Source of the DNA: Advenella mimigardefordensis DPN7
GTDB lineage: Bacteria; Pseudomonadota; Gammaproteobacteria; Burkholderiales; Burkholderiaceae_B
NCBI RefSeq assembly: GCF_000521505.1
Contig: NZ_CP003915.1
Location: 1,240,001 to 1,304,000 of the forward strand
Length of the DNA stretch: 64,000 bases
Reading direction: 5' to 3'
Each line of letters begins with the position of its first letter. Positions within the stretch are counted from its first letter, which is position 1. A model generated the notes under the pieces. It was given only the letters and a program-made list of their open reading frames with translations. It had not been told where the DNA came from and did not search any database. Shown one piece after another: positions 7,294-14,784 of the stretch. The position numbers and the translations under genes are program-made.

Positions 7294-8184
7294 TTATTGC
7301 CAAATTTGTCTGTCTTGCCAATTCTCAGGGAATCCCATACTAGGAAGATATTTTTCGTTCTGGATGAAGAAATTCTTCACTTTGTAGCTCCAGGCTCTGC
7401 GCCCATCTAACGCCCTGTCAATGAACAGCAATACAACCAAAGTGTTATAAATTCTGCGCGAATTCTCAAATTGCCCAGCGAGTACACCATAGCTTTTTGA
7501 ATATTGTTTTGTAGTCACAATGAACTCTCTGTTCCAGAGCCTATTGTGATGAGCACAAATATTTCGCACCACTGTCAAATGCTCCAACCACGACGAGAAT
7601 TGCAAGTGATCGATTTTCCCAAAATGTTGAGCAATATATTTTTTTACTCTTAGTTCCCTGTGATTATTGTACATTTTGGATAGCAGGCCGAGCGACATGA
7701 TTTCACACACAGCCCAAATTGGGATCGACGGATCGCTATATTTGCGCCGGAAATGCTCGATGAAGACCTCTTTCGATCTATCTATTTCCTCTTTGCATTT
7801 GGTGTAGTTCTTTTCAAAAAGATCAACACTGGAGGCAAATCTTCGGTCTGAATATGACATAGGCCCATGATGGAGAGCCATCATATACGCCCATCGCGTA
7901 CGAAATGCTATTTCAAATTTTTCAATCCCCTCAAACACCAAAAAGCGTAGACAACGATCGAAATGATACAGATCGACTACGTCTTGCAGTTGAGTTCCTT
8001 GTTTGAAAATATGATCTTCGGAGCCATCTTCAAAAATTATCCAGTATCCGCGCAACCGATAGTAATTATGTTCGAGTAAAAAGGCCTTTGCAGACGCTGC
8101 ATCTCCAATGTCCATGCCCCTCTGCTGGAGCAACTGAATTTGCACGTTCACATCTTGGGCTGGCTTATTGAAGCTGCATGTCAT
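7294..8184 (-). CDS. Abi_2 (AbiD/AbiF-like) abortive-infection protein with HEPN-type motif
   Basis: About 296 residues from the internal ATG at 8182-8184, which gives the family-like beginning F-N-K-P; the open frame can begin at 8226, but that adds an atypical 14-residue stretch. The sequence matches the Abi_2 layout: an early N-Y-Y-R-L-R-G-Y-W motif, a mid-region with F-R-T-R-W-A-Y, P-I-W-A-V-C-E-I-M-S-L-G, and the C-terminal R-N-I-C-A-H-H-N-R-L-W-N-R signature. The R(x4)H pattern is that of HEPN RNases. Proteins of this family stop phage growth at cost of the host cell. It is encoded on the strand opposite the lysis genes at the prophage end, as expected for a cargo gene that excludes other phages. 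Activity is inferred. Confidence 0.85.
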   Translation of the reverse strand: MTCSFNKPAQDVNVQIQLLQQRGMDIGDAASAKAFLLEHNYYRLRGYWIIFEDGSEDHIFKQGTQLQDVVDLYHFDRCLRFLVFEGIEKFEIAFRTRWAYMMALHHGPMSYSDRRFASSVDLFEKNYTKCKEEIDRSKEVFIEHFRRKYSDPSIPIWAVCEIMSLGLLSKMYNNHRELRVKKYIAQHFGKIDHLQFSSWLEHLTVVRNICAHHNRLWNREFIVTTKQYSKSYGVLAGQFENSRRIYNTLVVLLFIDRALDGRRAWSYKVKNFFIQNEKYLPSMGFPENWQDRQIWQ

Positions 8185-8342
8185 TTTTATTGTCGCAGAA
8201 ATGAAGAAACCCGCACATTTTAGCATTGCTCCGACTGGCGGACGATCTTTCGATCAATTAAGCAAGAGGCTTGGCGGGTTTTGTGAATGAAAGTATACAA
8301 CAGTTTGGTTGTACTAGCAAAATAATGCTAGTTATCAAATAG

Positions 8343-8429
8343 TTATCCACAGGACCTGAATTTAACATAGAGTGTGGATTCAGTTATCGCTCAAAAATTG
8401 ACCCGTTGTTTGAAGCCAACTGTGGATAA
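8343..8429. promoter_or_regulatory. Two perfect DnaA-box sequences in opposite orientation
   Basis: TTATCCACA at 8343-8351 and its exact complement TGTGGATAA at 8421-8429, with a near match TGTGGATTC in between. They lie in the AT-rich gap upstream of the Abi gene. This may be chance, part of a regulatory region, or a remnant of a replication origin. Confidence 0.45.
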
Positions 8430-8432
8430 CTT

Positions 8433-8573
8433 TTAGACTGGCTCCGCCGAATCCTCGCCCTGATACCTGCTATTCCCCATCTTCGTCGTCACCTCAAACC
8501 ACTCAAACGCCAATTCCGGTCGTGCCCGGGAGAATAATTCCTTCGCCTGGTCAACTGCCCAATATGGTTTCGT
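8433..8573 (-). pseudogene. Coding-like remnant, C-terminal fragment of an unknown protein
   Basis: In the minus strand a frame of 46 codons without a start reads like real protein (an A-K-E-L-F-S-R-A-R-P-E-L helix and a W-F-E-V segment) and ends at a normal stop. Upstream it runs into an in-frame TAG. Its base use is more GC-rich than its surroundings. I take it as the surviving tail of a lost gene, source unknown. Confidence 0.35.
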
Positions 8574-8616
8574 CTATCAATATCGGTATCTATTGCCCCC
8601 AAATCAATACACATCA

Positions 8617-8865
8617 TCAGTTTGCACTATTCGCATAATATCGACAAAGTGATTTTTTCCACTGTATGACGCTAGGATCCCCGAATGCTACCAATCGAAA
8701 TCGCTCCTGCTTATAGACATACCAAAGATAGCTATTTGTCTGCGGTTTGCTTTCCCATGCAAATATTTCGCCATTCTTGTTCATCGAAATGTATTTGGTC
8801 CACTGTGGGACCACTATAAAAACACCGTAATAGCTTACTACCTTTATAGACTGAATAACTGGCAT
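8617..8865 (-). CDS. Hypothetical small protein
   Basis: 82 residues, rich in Tyr, Trp and Lys, with a beta-like pattern (V-V-S-Y-Y-G-V-F-I-V-V-P) and no Cys pairs, membrane span or signal. I recognise no family. AT-rich like its neighbours, and on the same strand as the Abi gene and the next small frame, so it may be part of a cargo cluster. It may also be a chance open frame. Confidence 0.35.
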   Translation of the reverse strand: MPVIQSIKVVSYYGVFIVVPQWTKYISMNKNGEIFAWESKPQTNSYLWYVYKQERFRLVAFGDPSVIQWKKSLCRYYANSAN

Positions 8866-8898
8866 TTCAAGACCCGACCTTCAGCTGTCTAATAACCA

Positions 8899-9096
8899 CT
8901 ACACTCGATAGAACGATTTTGTTTCCATTTGCGAGTATGTAGCTAAATACAGCTCGCGATACTTTTGATCTGTAATGTTCCGTTCTAACCATCTTAGAAG
9001 CTCGATATCGCGTTTATCTGGATGTGCACTATGACATCCTCCCGACTCATATACGTTCGCATACACATGTTGATCGGAAAACATTTCAACCTCCAT
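8899..9096 (-). CDS. Hypothetical small protein
   Basis: 65 residues; a charged helix in the second half (D-I-E-L-L-R-W-L-E-R-N-I-T) gives it a protein-like composition. A second in-frame ATG four codons in has GGAGG six bases upstream and may be the true start. No family recognised; AT-rich; 33 bases upstream of the preceding small frame on the same strand. Confidence 0.4.
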   Translation of the reverse strand: MEVEMFSDQHVYANVYESGGCHSAHPDKRDIELLRWLERNITDQKYRELYLATYSQMETKSFYRV

Positions 9097-9285
9097 TCAG
9101 AGATTTATTTTTAAAAAAATGGGTTAGTTAATTTCAAACAAAACTGATGAAATACAGAAATTATTTCATTTGACATAAAATTCTAAATAATTTAGTATCG
9201 CATCACGACTAATAGGCTAGTTATTTAGCCCATAGTCGGCAATTTGCGGGTTGATAGCCGCCAATTGTGATTTTTGCCTTAATAG

Positions 9286-9319
9286 CCTGGTGGCTTCGGT
9301 CGCCGGCTTTTTTTTACAA
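9286..9319 (+). terminator. Hairpin with T-run (terminator-like)
   Basis: Stem GGTGGC/GTCGCC around a TTCG tetraloop, extended by GCC/GGC with one bulge, followed by eight T on the plus strand. No plus-strand gene that I accept precedes it, so it may mark a lost gene, or insulate the Hint-domain gene region. Confidence 0.55.
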
Positions 9320-9320
9320 A

Positions 9321-9382
9321 ATGCCCTCATTAGAGTACTAACGTTGGTCAGCAATAACCGGCGCTTTGTCTAAAGAGGGCAT
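9321..9382. repeat. Inverted repeat downstream of the Hint-domain gene
   Basis: Arms ATGCCCTCATTAG (9321-9333) and CTAAAGAGGGCAT (9370-9382) pair over 12 of 13 positions with a 36-base spacer. It lies 31 bases after the stop of the Hint gene. Together with the preceding hairpin it fills the gap 9097-9413, which otherwise has no gene. Confidence 0.5.
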
Positions 9383-9413
9383 AAGCAAACTACACCTTCA
9401 TTACCTGAAGTAC

Positions 9414-11048
9414 TTATGCACTACGGCGAGCTTTGACCGTTTCGGCCTCGACCCAATACGTGTATGTGCGCAATACTGTCAGTTCAAGTGTTGACGCCTC
9501 AGTTGCATTGATCAACGCTGCTGGGATCATAGCTGCACCGGTAGTCCAACGCATAGTAATGCCGTGAGTCACTTGTGGAGCATTTAAACCAGTCAACGCA
9601 TCATCTGTCAGGTTGATCTCATGACGGCCATTGGCTGTTGACACAGCAATCCCGGATAAACCCACACCAATCTGACGTACGTCACGACGCGCCAGAGGCG
9701 TAACGTCACGAACAACAGTAGAGCGAGACAGAATACGTACATCACCCGCATTGGCTGGCAGCGCAAAGTGATACACACCTTCTTTGCTGAAGTCTGGCGT
9801 TGAATGAACAATTTGGCCGTTCACTTCAATGCACAACGCAGCGTCTGTGGTACGAGCAGTGCCAGTCATCGCTTCTGCGCGGGCCAGCAACTTCTTGCGA
9901 ATAGCTTCGACGACAGGACCTTGCTGAACGACTTTGATGCCTTCGACTTCAGGACGTCCTTCGGCAGGACCAAAGTCAGGATTCATGGCCACTTCTGCTG
10001 CGTTCTGGAACATGGAGCGATTGCCGGTATCGACATAAGACTCGGCAGGTACGCCTTCAGCCAACATGATGTCGAATTGCTCGAGCTCAACGTGGAAGTA
10101 TTCGAATACTTTTGTATTGAACTGCTGAACAATAGTCTGACCGTTGACCAGCATCATGGCAGGCACCAGCGTGCCGTCGAATGACACATGGTGACCTGGA
10201 GACAATGTCAGGTCACGATGAGGCACGTTATTGGCGATGGAGTCTTTCTTGAACAGAATAGGGAAAGCACGAACCGCATCTTGGGCCGGAATACGGCTCT
10301 TGTGCAGAGTGCGATGACCCAGCCATTTAACTGTAGCAACACCACCGCTAGCGGTCAGTACTTTGTCGCCAGCTTTCAGTGTTTCAACTTGAACTTCGCC
10401 TTCTGGTGTGGCGATGTGTGTGCCTTTAAGGTAGCACGCGTACACCATGGTGCCATTCTCGAAGGTCACTTTAGACAGGTCTTCTCCTGACGCATCATAC
10501 TTGATGATGGTATTGCCATTGCCGTCTTTGAACACGATTTCGTTGCCAACTACTTCGCCAGAAGTGGCGCCAATGACCTTGATCTGGTCTCCAGCGGACA
10601 AACCTGAGATTGACGGAGCAGAAGAAAGGTCAATCTGGAGTCCCTGCGGTTGGTAGACCAGTGTCGACGTACCAGTTTCCCCCATGTCAAAGTTTGTATT
10701 ATTAAGAGCAACCCCTTGAATCAGAGGTGGGGAATAATACAGCGTAGAACCTTCACCGAGATTGTAGTTGTTGGTTTGTAGTGCGCTGAAGTTCTCCAAT
10801 GGAGCAATCTTCACATTTGCATTTTCACCCAAATTCAATGTGAAAGTGGAGCCAATTGGAGATAGATTGTGTTGCGACAGGTCTAAAACATCATCTGAGC
10901 CAGTCGAGTTATTAACTGTCAGTGATGTATTGAACGAATTACTTTGTACTCGTAGCGCTTCGTCGCCAGGAAAGGAGCTTTGGTCGACAGTTTTATCTGC
11001 GGGTTGGAACAAACCGCCAAGTGTGATATTTGCCATTGTGTTACTCAT
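9414..11048 (-). CDS. Hint-domain (Hedgehog/intein-type) protein
   Basis: 544 residues (a second Met at residue 5 is an alternative start). Residues 1-200 are Asn/Gly/Ser/Thr-rich beta-type sequence without a signal peptide, reminiscent of surface or secreted repeat proteins. Residues about 203-340 form a Hint_2-type domain: it opens with Y-A-C at Cys205, then G-T-H-I-A-T-P-E-G and V-E-T-L-K-A-G-D-K-V, and later T-L-S-P-G-H-H-V (281-288). In the family the Cys performs an N-S acyl shift that cuts the chain before it. Residues 340-544 are an extra alpha/beta region I do not recognise. The gene stands alone between prophage cargo and tRNA-Cys. Export route and target are unknown. Confidence 0.8.
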   Translation of the reverse strand: MSNTMANITLGGLFQPADKTVDQSSFPGDEALRVQSNSFNTSLTVNNSTGSDDVLDLSQHNLSPIGSTFTLNLGENANVKIAPLENFSALQTNNYNLGEGSTLYYSPPLIQGVALNNTNFDMGETGTSTLVYQPQGLQIDLSSAPSISGLSAGDQIKVIGATSGEVVGNEIVFKDGNGNTIIKYDASGEDLSKVTFENGTMVYACYLKGTHIATPEGEVQVETLKAGDKVLTASGGVATVKWLGHRTLHKSRIPAQDAVRAFPILFKKDSIANNVPHRDLTLSPGHHVSFDGTLVPAMMLVNGQTIVQQFNTKVFEYFHVELEQFDIMLAEGVPAESYVDTGNRSMFQNAAEVAMNPDFGPAEGRPEVEGIKVVQQGPVVEAIRKKLLARAEAMTGTARTTDAALCIEVNGQIVHSTPDFSKEGVYHFALPANAGDVRILSRSTVVRDVTPLARRDVRQIGVGLSGIAVSTANGRHEINLTDDALTGLNAPQVTHGITMRWTTGAAMIPAALINATEASTLELTVLRTYTYWVEAETVKARRSA

Positions 11049-11454
11049 CCATATAAGTAGACTGCATTAATTAATATTTATGCCGCTTTAACAATCGATT
11101 CCAATTGGCGCATGTTGATAAGGCACGCGTCATAATGTATTGAAATGTAATAATTCTTAAAGCTTCGCTAGTCTATTGATTTGGATTTTATAAAGCAATA
11201 CGTAATCTATAAGAACTGCAAGGACTTGACAATAGTTAACCTATTCCCTATAGGTAGTGAGTTTCAAAAAGTCGAGAACCGATTTGAATTGCGAATTCAA
11301 CACAAAATAGGTTACCTAGATGAAACAGTTACATGTAAATTTTTTTTGGCCAAATATTTATCATTAATTGTAATTTAATGAATTTCACAACCCCGGCCAA
11401 CAGTCGAATATCTTATGCATATCCGTGAAAATCCGGGAAAAATATTCCTCCGGC
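11049..11454. other. AT-rich intergenic region
   Basis: It holds the presumed promoter region of the Hint gene (its start lies at 11048) and the 3' side of the 11455-11790 gene. One 65-codon plus-strand open frame exists, but it has no ribosome site and its composition is simply AT-rich, so I do not call it. No repeat or RNA seen. Confidence 0.4.
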
Positions 11455-11790
11455 TCACGACTTTGGCTTATTCTTCCGCACATCCAGGGCATTCTCCACG
11501 ATTCGCATGTTGTTTTCGTCTTTGTGCTGCTGACGCGCTTTTTTCGGATCATACAGCCCTTCGCCGTATAACACCATCTCCGGCTCAAGCAATGCCTGTA
11601 TGTGATCGAACTCCAACGTATCAAAATAACCGTTGGCAACGTCGAATTCTGCGCGCTGGGCCATCGTTTGCACGGTTCGGATGACTTTATGCAGCCGGCT
11701 AATTTCGCGCAGCAGCAGCCCGACCTGTTCATTTTTGGTAGTATCCCGGATTTTTATGAGGTGGATCCGGTGCAATGGTTGTTGGTTCAT
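11455..11790 (-). CDS. Hypothetical protein, probably conserved in relatives
   Basis: 111 residues from ATG at 11788-11790, with AGGAG six bases upstream; the open frame extends further but runs back through the tRNA gene. The protein is soluble and mostly helical, with a hydrophobic heptad-like segment (V-G-L-L-L-R-E-I-S-R-L-H-K-V-I-R-T-V) and a basic C-terminus. No family recognised. It lies between the Hint gene and tRNA-Cys, just beside a pair of direct repeats. Confidence 0.55.
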   Translation of the reverse strand: MNQQPLHRIHLIKIRDTTKNEQVGLLLREISRLHKVIRTVQTMAQRAEFDVANGYFDTLEFDHIQALLEPEMVLYGEGLYDPKKARQQHKDENNMRIVENALDVRKNKPKS

Positions 11791-11865
11791 ATCTGCTCCT
11801 GAGTTGGGGCAGATTAGGGGCCTAGGAGTTGGATTATAGCAGGGAGAATTGTACGTATTTAGGGG

Positions 11866-11899
11866 TTTTGCGGAACTATTCTGCTTTTGCGGAACTATT
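11866..11899. repeat. Direct repeat, 15 bp twice, next to tRNA-Cys
   Basis: TTTTGCGGAACTATT occurs at 11866-11880 and 11885-11899, a 19-bp period (just under two helical turns). It lies 37 bases from the tRNA-Cys 3' end and 76 bases upstream of the 11455-11790 gene. It may be a repressor or integrase arm site; nothing decides between these. Confidence 0.6.
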
Positions 11900-11935
11900 A
11901 TGATTGTTGGATCGTCCCGTAAACCGCATAAATGT

Positions 11936-12009
11936 TGGAGGCGCAGAGCGGAGTCGAACCGCTCTGGACGGATTTGCAATCCGCTGCATAACCGCTTTGC
12001 TACTGCGCC
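11936..12009 (-). tRNA. tRNA-Cys (GCA)
   Basis: On the minus strand a full cloverleaf can be drawn: 7-bp acceptor stem GGCGCAG/CTGCGCC, anticodon loop with GCA, T-arm with GGTTCGACTCC, discriminator T and encoded CCA. U73 is the expected identity base for Cys. The 3' end points toward the prophage and cargo region, as is usual for tRNA genes used as integration sites. Confidence 0.95.
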
Positions 12010-12144
12010 GAAGAAATCAAACAAAGAGTCAAGCATTATGGTCGATTTTCCGTCGCTAGTCAAGGTAATGAGCGGATTCGGCAATCAAATGTGGTGCTGT
12101 GTGGCGTTGCGTACCCGGCAACGCTGCTTCGGGCTAGCAACAGG

Positions 12145-12861
12145 TTATCGGCCGTTACGCTGCCGCCAGACGGAAAAGTCGGTTTTTGCCTGCTCGTCCG
12201 TGGCGGGATACAGGCCAATAATAGATCGGCCATTAAGCACTTCTTCTGTGACAAAATCTTCGTACGCTGTCATTTCGACTGCCTCGGCGGCAATTTCCGC
12301 GGCCAGATGCGCGGGAATCACGACCACTCCCTCCGCATCGCCGACGATGACATCACCCGGAAAGACAGCGACATCGCCGCAGCCGATGGGTACATTGATG
12401 TCCAGCGCCTGGTGCAGGGTAAGATTAGTGGGTGCAGAAGGGCGCTGGTGATAGGCGGGGATAGCCAATCTGGCAATGTCCGGCGAATCACGAAAGCCGC
12501 CATCGGTCACCACACCGGCAGCACCACGCTTCATCAACCGGGATACTAGAATTGAACCGGCCGAGGCGGCCCGCGCATCCTTGCGACTATCTATCATCAG
12601 CACCACACCGGGCGGGCACTGATCAACCGCAACCCGCTGCGGATGGTTTCGGTCCTGAAAGACGGTAATGGGGTTGAGGTCTTCACGTGCCGGAATGTAG
12701 CGCAGCGTGTACGCTTCTCCAACCATGGTCGGCAAGTCCGGGTTAAGCGGACGCACGTCCTGAATGAACTGATTGCGCAGGCCGCGCTTATACAGAGCGG
12801 TGCACAGGGTTGCCGTGCTGACGGTTGTCAGTTGTTTGCGAACGTGTGAGTCTAGGGCCAT
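12145..12861 (-). CDS. RraA-like aldolase/decarboxylase (HMG/CHA aldolase family)
   Basis: 238 residues from ATG 12859-12861 (AGGAA eight bases upstream). The sequence is of the RraA/demethylmenaquinone methyltransferase-like fold: A-T-L-C-T-A-L near the N-terminus, V-V-L-M-I-D-S, G-S-I-L-V-S-R-L-M-K-R-G, then the metal/pyruvate motif T-D-G-G-F-R-D, and G-D-V-I-V-G-D-A-E-G-V-V-V-I-P. Family members with the R-D pair cleave 4-hydroxy-2-oxo acids or decarboxylate oxaloacetate, rather than inhibit RNase E. It lies 13 bases downstream of a sugar-acid dehydratase on the same strand, so a shared operon for breakdown of an aldonic acid via a 2-keto-3-deoxy acid is likely. Confidence 0.75.
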   Translation of the reverse strand: MALDSHVRKQLTTVSTATLCTALYKRGLRNQFIQDVRPLNPDLPTMVGEAYTLRYIPAREDLNPITVFQDRNHPQRVAVDQCPPGVVLMIDSRKDARAASAGSILVSRLMKRGAAGVVTDGGFRDSPDIARLAIPAYHQRPSAPTNLTLHQALDINVPIGCGDVAVFPGDVIVGDAEGVVVIPAHLAAEIAAEAVEMTAYEDFVTEEVLNGRSIIGLYPATDEQAKTDFSVWRQRNGR

Positions 12862-12874
12862 GATAAATTCCTGA

Positions 12875-14608
12875 TTAGTAAATACTGGGTTCTTTGTTGG
12901 GGGCGCCAAAGCTGGTTTCCAGAAAGTCGAAATCACAACCGGCATCGGCTTGCAGGATATGCTGCGAGAACATCCAGCCGTAGCCACGTTCGAAGCGGCT
13001 CTCGGGTGGGGTCCAGTTCGCTTTTCTTGCGGCAAGTTCGTCGTCGCTGATTTCCAGATGGATGCGGCGCGCGGGCACATCCACGGTAATCATGTCGCCG
13101 GTGCGCACCAGCGCCAGGTTGCCGCCGACATAAGACTCGGGTGCGACATGCAAAATGCAGGCGCCATAGCTGGTGCCGCTCATGCGCGCATCGGACAGGC
13201 GCAGCATATCGCGCACCCCCTGTTTGATCAGCTTGACCGGTATCGGCAGCATGCCCCATTCGGGCATGCCCGGGCCACCCAGTGGACCGGCATTGCGCAA
13301 TATCATAATGTGCCCGGGGGTGACGTCCAGGTTTTCGTCGTCTACCGCCGCTTTCATGCTTGGATAGTCGTCAAAGACCAGTGCGGGTCCGGTGTGTTGC
13401 AGGAACTGCGGCGCACATGCGCTGGGCTTGATGACACAGCCGGCCGGCGCCAGATTGCCGCGCAGCACCGCCAGGGCGCCCTCAGGGTATAAGGGGTTAT
13501 CCATGGGGCGAATCACGTCGTCGTTATACACCTGGGCGTCTTTGATGTTTTCTGCCAGGCTGTGACCGGTTACGGTCATGGTATTACCCTGTAAATGCTC
13601 GCCCAGGCGGCTCATGAGGCCAGGCAGGCCGCCAGCGTAGTAAAAGTCTTCCATCAGATAGGTGTCGCCGCTGGGACGCACATTGGCAATCACCGGTACC
13701 TTGCGGCTGGCTGCATCAAAGTCATCCAGCGTGACCTCACAGCCGGCACGGCGTGACATGGCAATCAGATGGATAACGGCATTGGTAGAACAGCCCATGG
13801 CCATGGCCACGGCAATGGCATTCAGAAAGCTGTCCCGGGACAGGATGCGCGCCGGGGTAAGGTCTTCCCATACCATGTCCACAATACGGCGGCCGCATTC
13901 AGCCGCCATGCGGATGTGATTAGCGTCTACTGCAGGAATGGATGAGGCGCCAGGCAGGGCCATGCCGATGGATTCGGCGATCGCGGTCATGGTGCTGGCC
14001 GTACCCATGGTCATGCAGGTGCCGGCGCTGCGGGCGATACCGCCTTCAACACCGATCCATTCGGTTTTGCTGATTTTCCCGGCGCGCCGCTCGTCCCAGT
14101 ATTTCCATGCGTCCGAACCCGAGCCCAGGATTTTTCCCTGCCAGTTACCCCGCAGCATGGGGCCGGCCGGCAGATAAATACACGGCAGCCCCGCACTGAT
14201 GGCGCCCATGAGCAGCCCTGGCGTGGTTTTGTCGCAGCCGCCCATCAGTACCGCGCCGTCTACCGGATGACTGCGTAGCAGTTCTTCCGCCTCCATCGCC
14301 AGCATATTGCGATACAGCATGGTGGTGGGTTTGACGAAGTTTTCGGACAGGGAGATGGCCGGCAATTCTATGGGAAAGCCACCAGCCTGAAAAATACCAC
14401 GTTTGACATCTTCCACCCGTTGCTTGAAATGCGAATGGCAGGGATTGATATCCGACCAGGTGTTCAGGATGGCGATGATCGGGCGGCCTTCCCAGTCTTG
14501 CGGCGCGTAGCCCATTTGCATAATGCGGGAGCGGTGGCCGAAAGAGCGTAAATCGTCCGGAGCGAACCAGCGGGCGCTACGCAGCGAATCATAGGTACGT
14601 TTTGACAT
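12875..14608 (-). CDS. IlvD/Edd-family dehydratase, probable pentonate (L-arabinonate-type) dehydratase
   Basis: 577 residues, the usual length. These enzymes remove water from a sugar acid to give a 2-keto-3-deoxy acid, using an Fe-S cluster and Mg2+. The three cluster cysteines are visible: Cys57 (D-I-N-P-C-H), Cys125 (M-G-G-C-D-K-T-T-P) and Cys198 (S-A-G-T-C-M-T-M-G-T-A-S-T). The N-terminus (S-K-R-T-Y-D-S-L-R-S-A-R-W-F) is of the arabinonate/xylonate dehydratase branch rather than dihydroxy-acid dehydratase IlvD. First gene of a two-gene operon with the RraA-like aldolase. The exact sugar acid cannot be told. Confidence 0.8.
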   Translation of the reverse strand: MSKRTYDSLRSARWFAPDDLRSFGHRSRIMQMGYAPQDWEGRPIIAILNTWSDINPCHSHFKQRVEDVKRGIFQAGGFPIELPAISLSENFVKPTTMLYRNMLAMEAEELLRSHPVDGAVLMGGCDKTTPGLLMGAISAGLPCIYLPAGPMLRGNWQGKILGSGSDAWKYWDERRAGKISKTEWIGVEGGIARSAGTCMTMGTASTMTAIAESIGMALPGASSIPAVDANHIRMAAECGRRIVDMVWEDLTPARILSRDSFLNAIAVAMAMGCSTNAVIHLIAMSRRAGCEVTLDDFDAASRKVPVIANVRPSGDTYLMEDFYYAGGLPGLMSRLGEHLQGNTMTVTGHSLAENIKDAQVYNDDVIRPMDNPLYPEGALAVLRGNLAPAGCVIKPSACAPQFLQHTGPALVFDDYPSMKAAVDDENLDVTPGHIMILRNAGPLGGPGMPEWGMLPIPVKLIKQGVRDMLRLSDARMSGTSYGACILHVAPESYVGGNLALVRTGDMITVDVPARRIHLEISDDELAARKANWTPPESRFERGYGWMFSQHILQADAGCDFDFLETSFGAPNKEPSIY

Positions 14609-14730
14609 GGTGAATAACCTGTAGGTAAAAATGCATTCTACCCTAATTGAAACATTAATATATTAGTTAGGCTATTCGGGATATCGCTGACAGATATCAC
14701 CACCATGGAGGGACAGGCGTAGTGCGTAAA

Positions 14731-14766
14731 TACGGCCTTGCAGATATCGCAATCCGCAAGGCCGTA
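14731..14766 (-). terminator. Strong hairpin after the PQQ dehydrogenase operon
   Basis: Perfect 11-bp inverted repeat TACGGCCTTGC/GCAAGGCCGTA with a 14-nt loop, 18 bases past the stop of the cytochrome gene. Only three T follow on the minus strand, so it is a weak intrinsic terminator or a 3' stabiliser. The sequence 14609-14730 between it and the dehydratase start contains the dehydratase promoter region. Confidence 0.6.
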
Positions 14767-14784
14767 CTGTGCTGTATTATTTTA

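Noticed and set aside
9804..11070. Several plus-strand open frames of 69-126 codons opposite the Hint gene
   Set aside because: They are antisense shadows of a well-supported coding frame and have no start signals of their own.
11181..11378. 65-codon plus-strand open frame upstream of the Hint gene
   Set aside because: No ribosome site, AT-rich chance-like composition and no protein-like pattern.
14731..14766. Attachment site or mobile-element end
   Set aside because: The 11-bp inverted repeat lies directly behind a stop codon and is better explained as an mRNA 3' hairpin.
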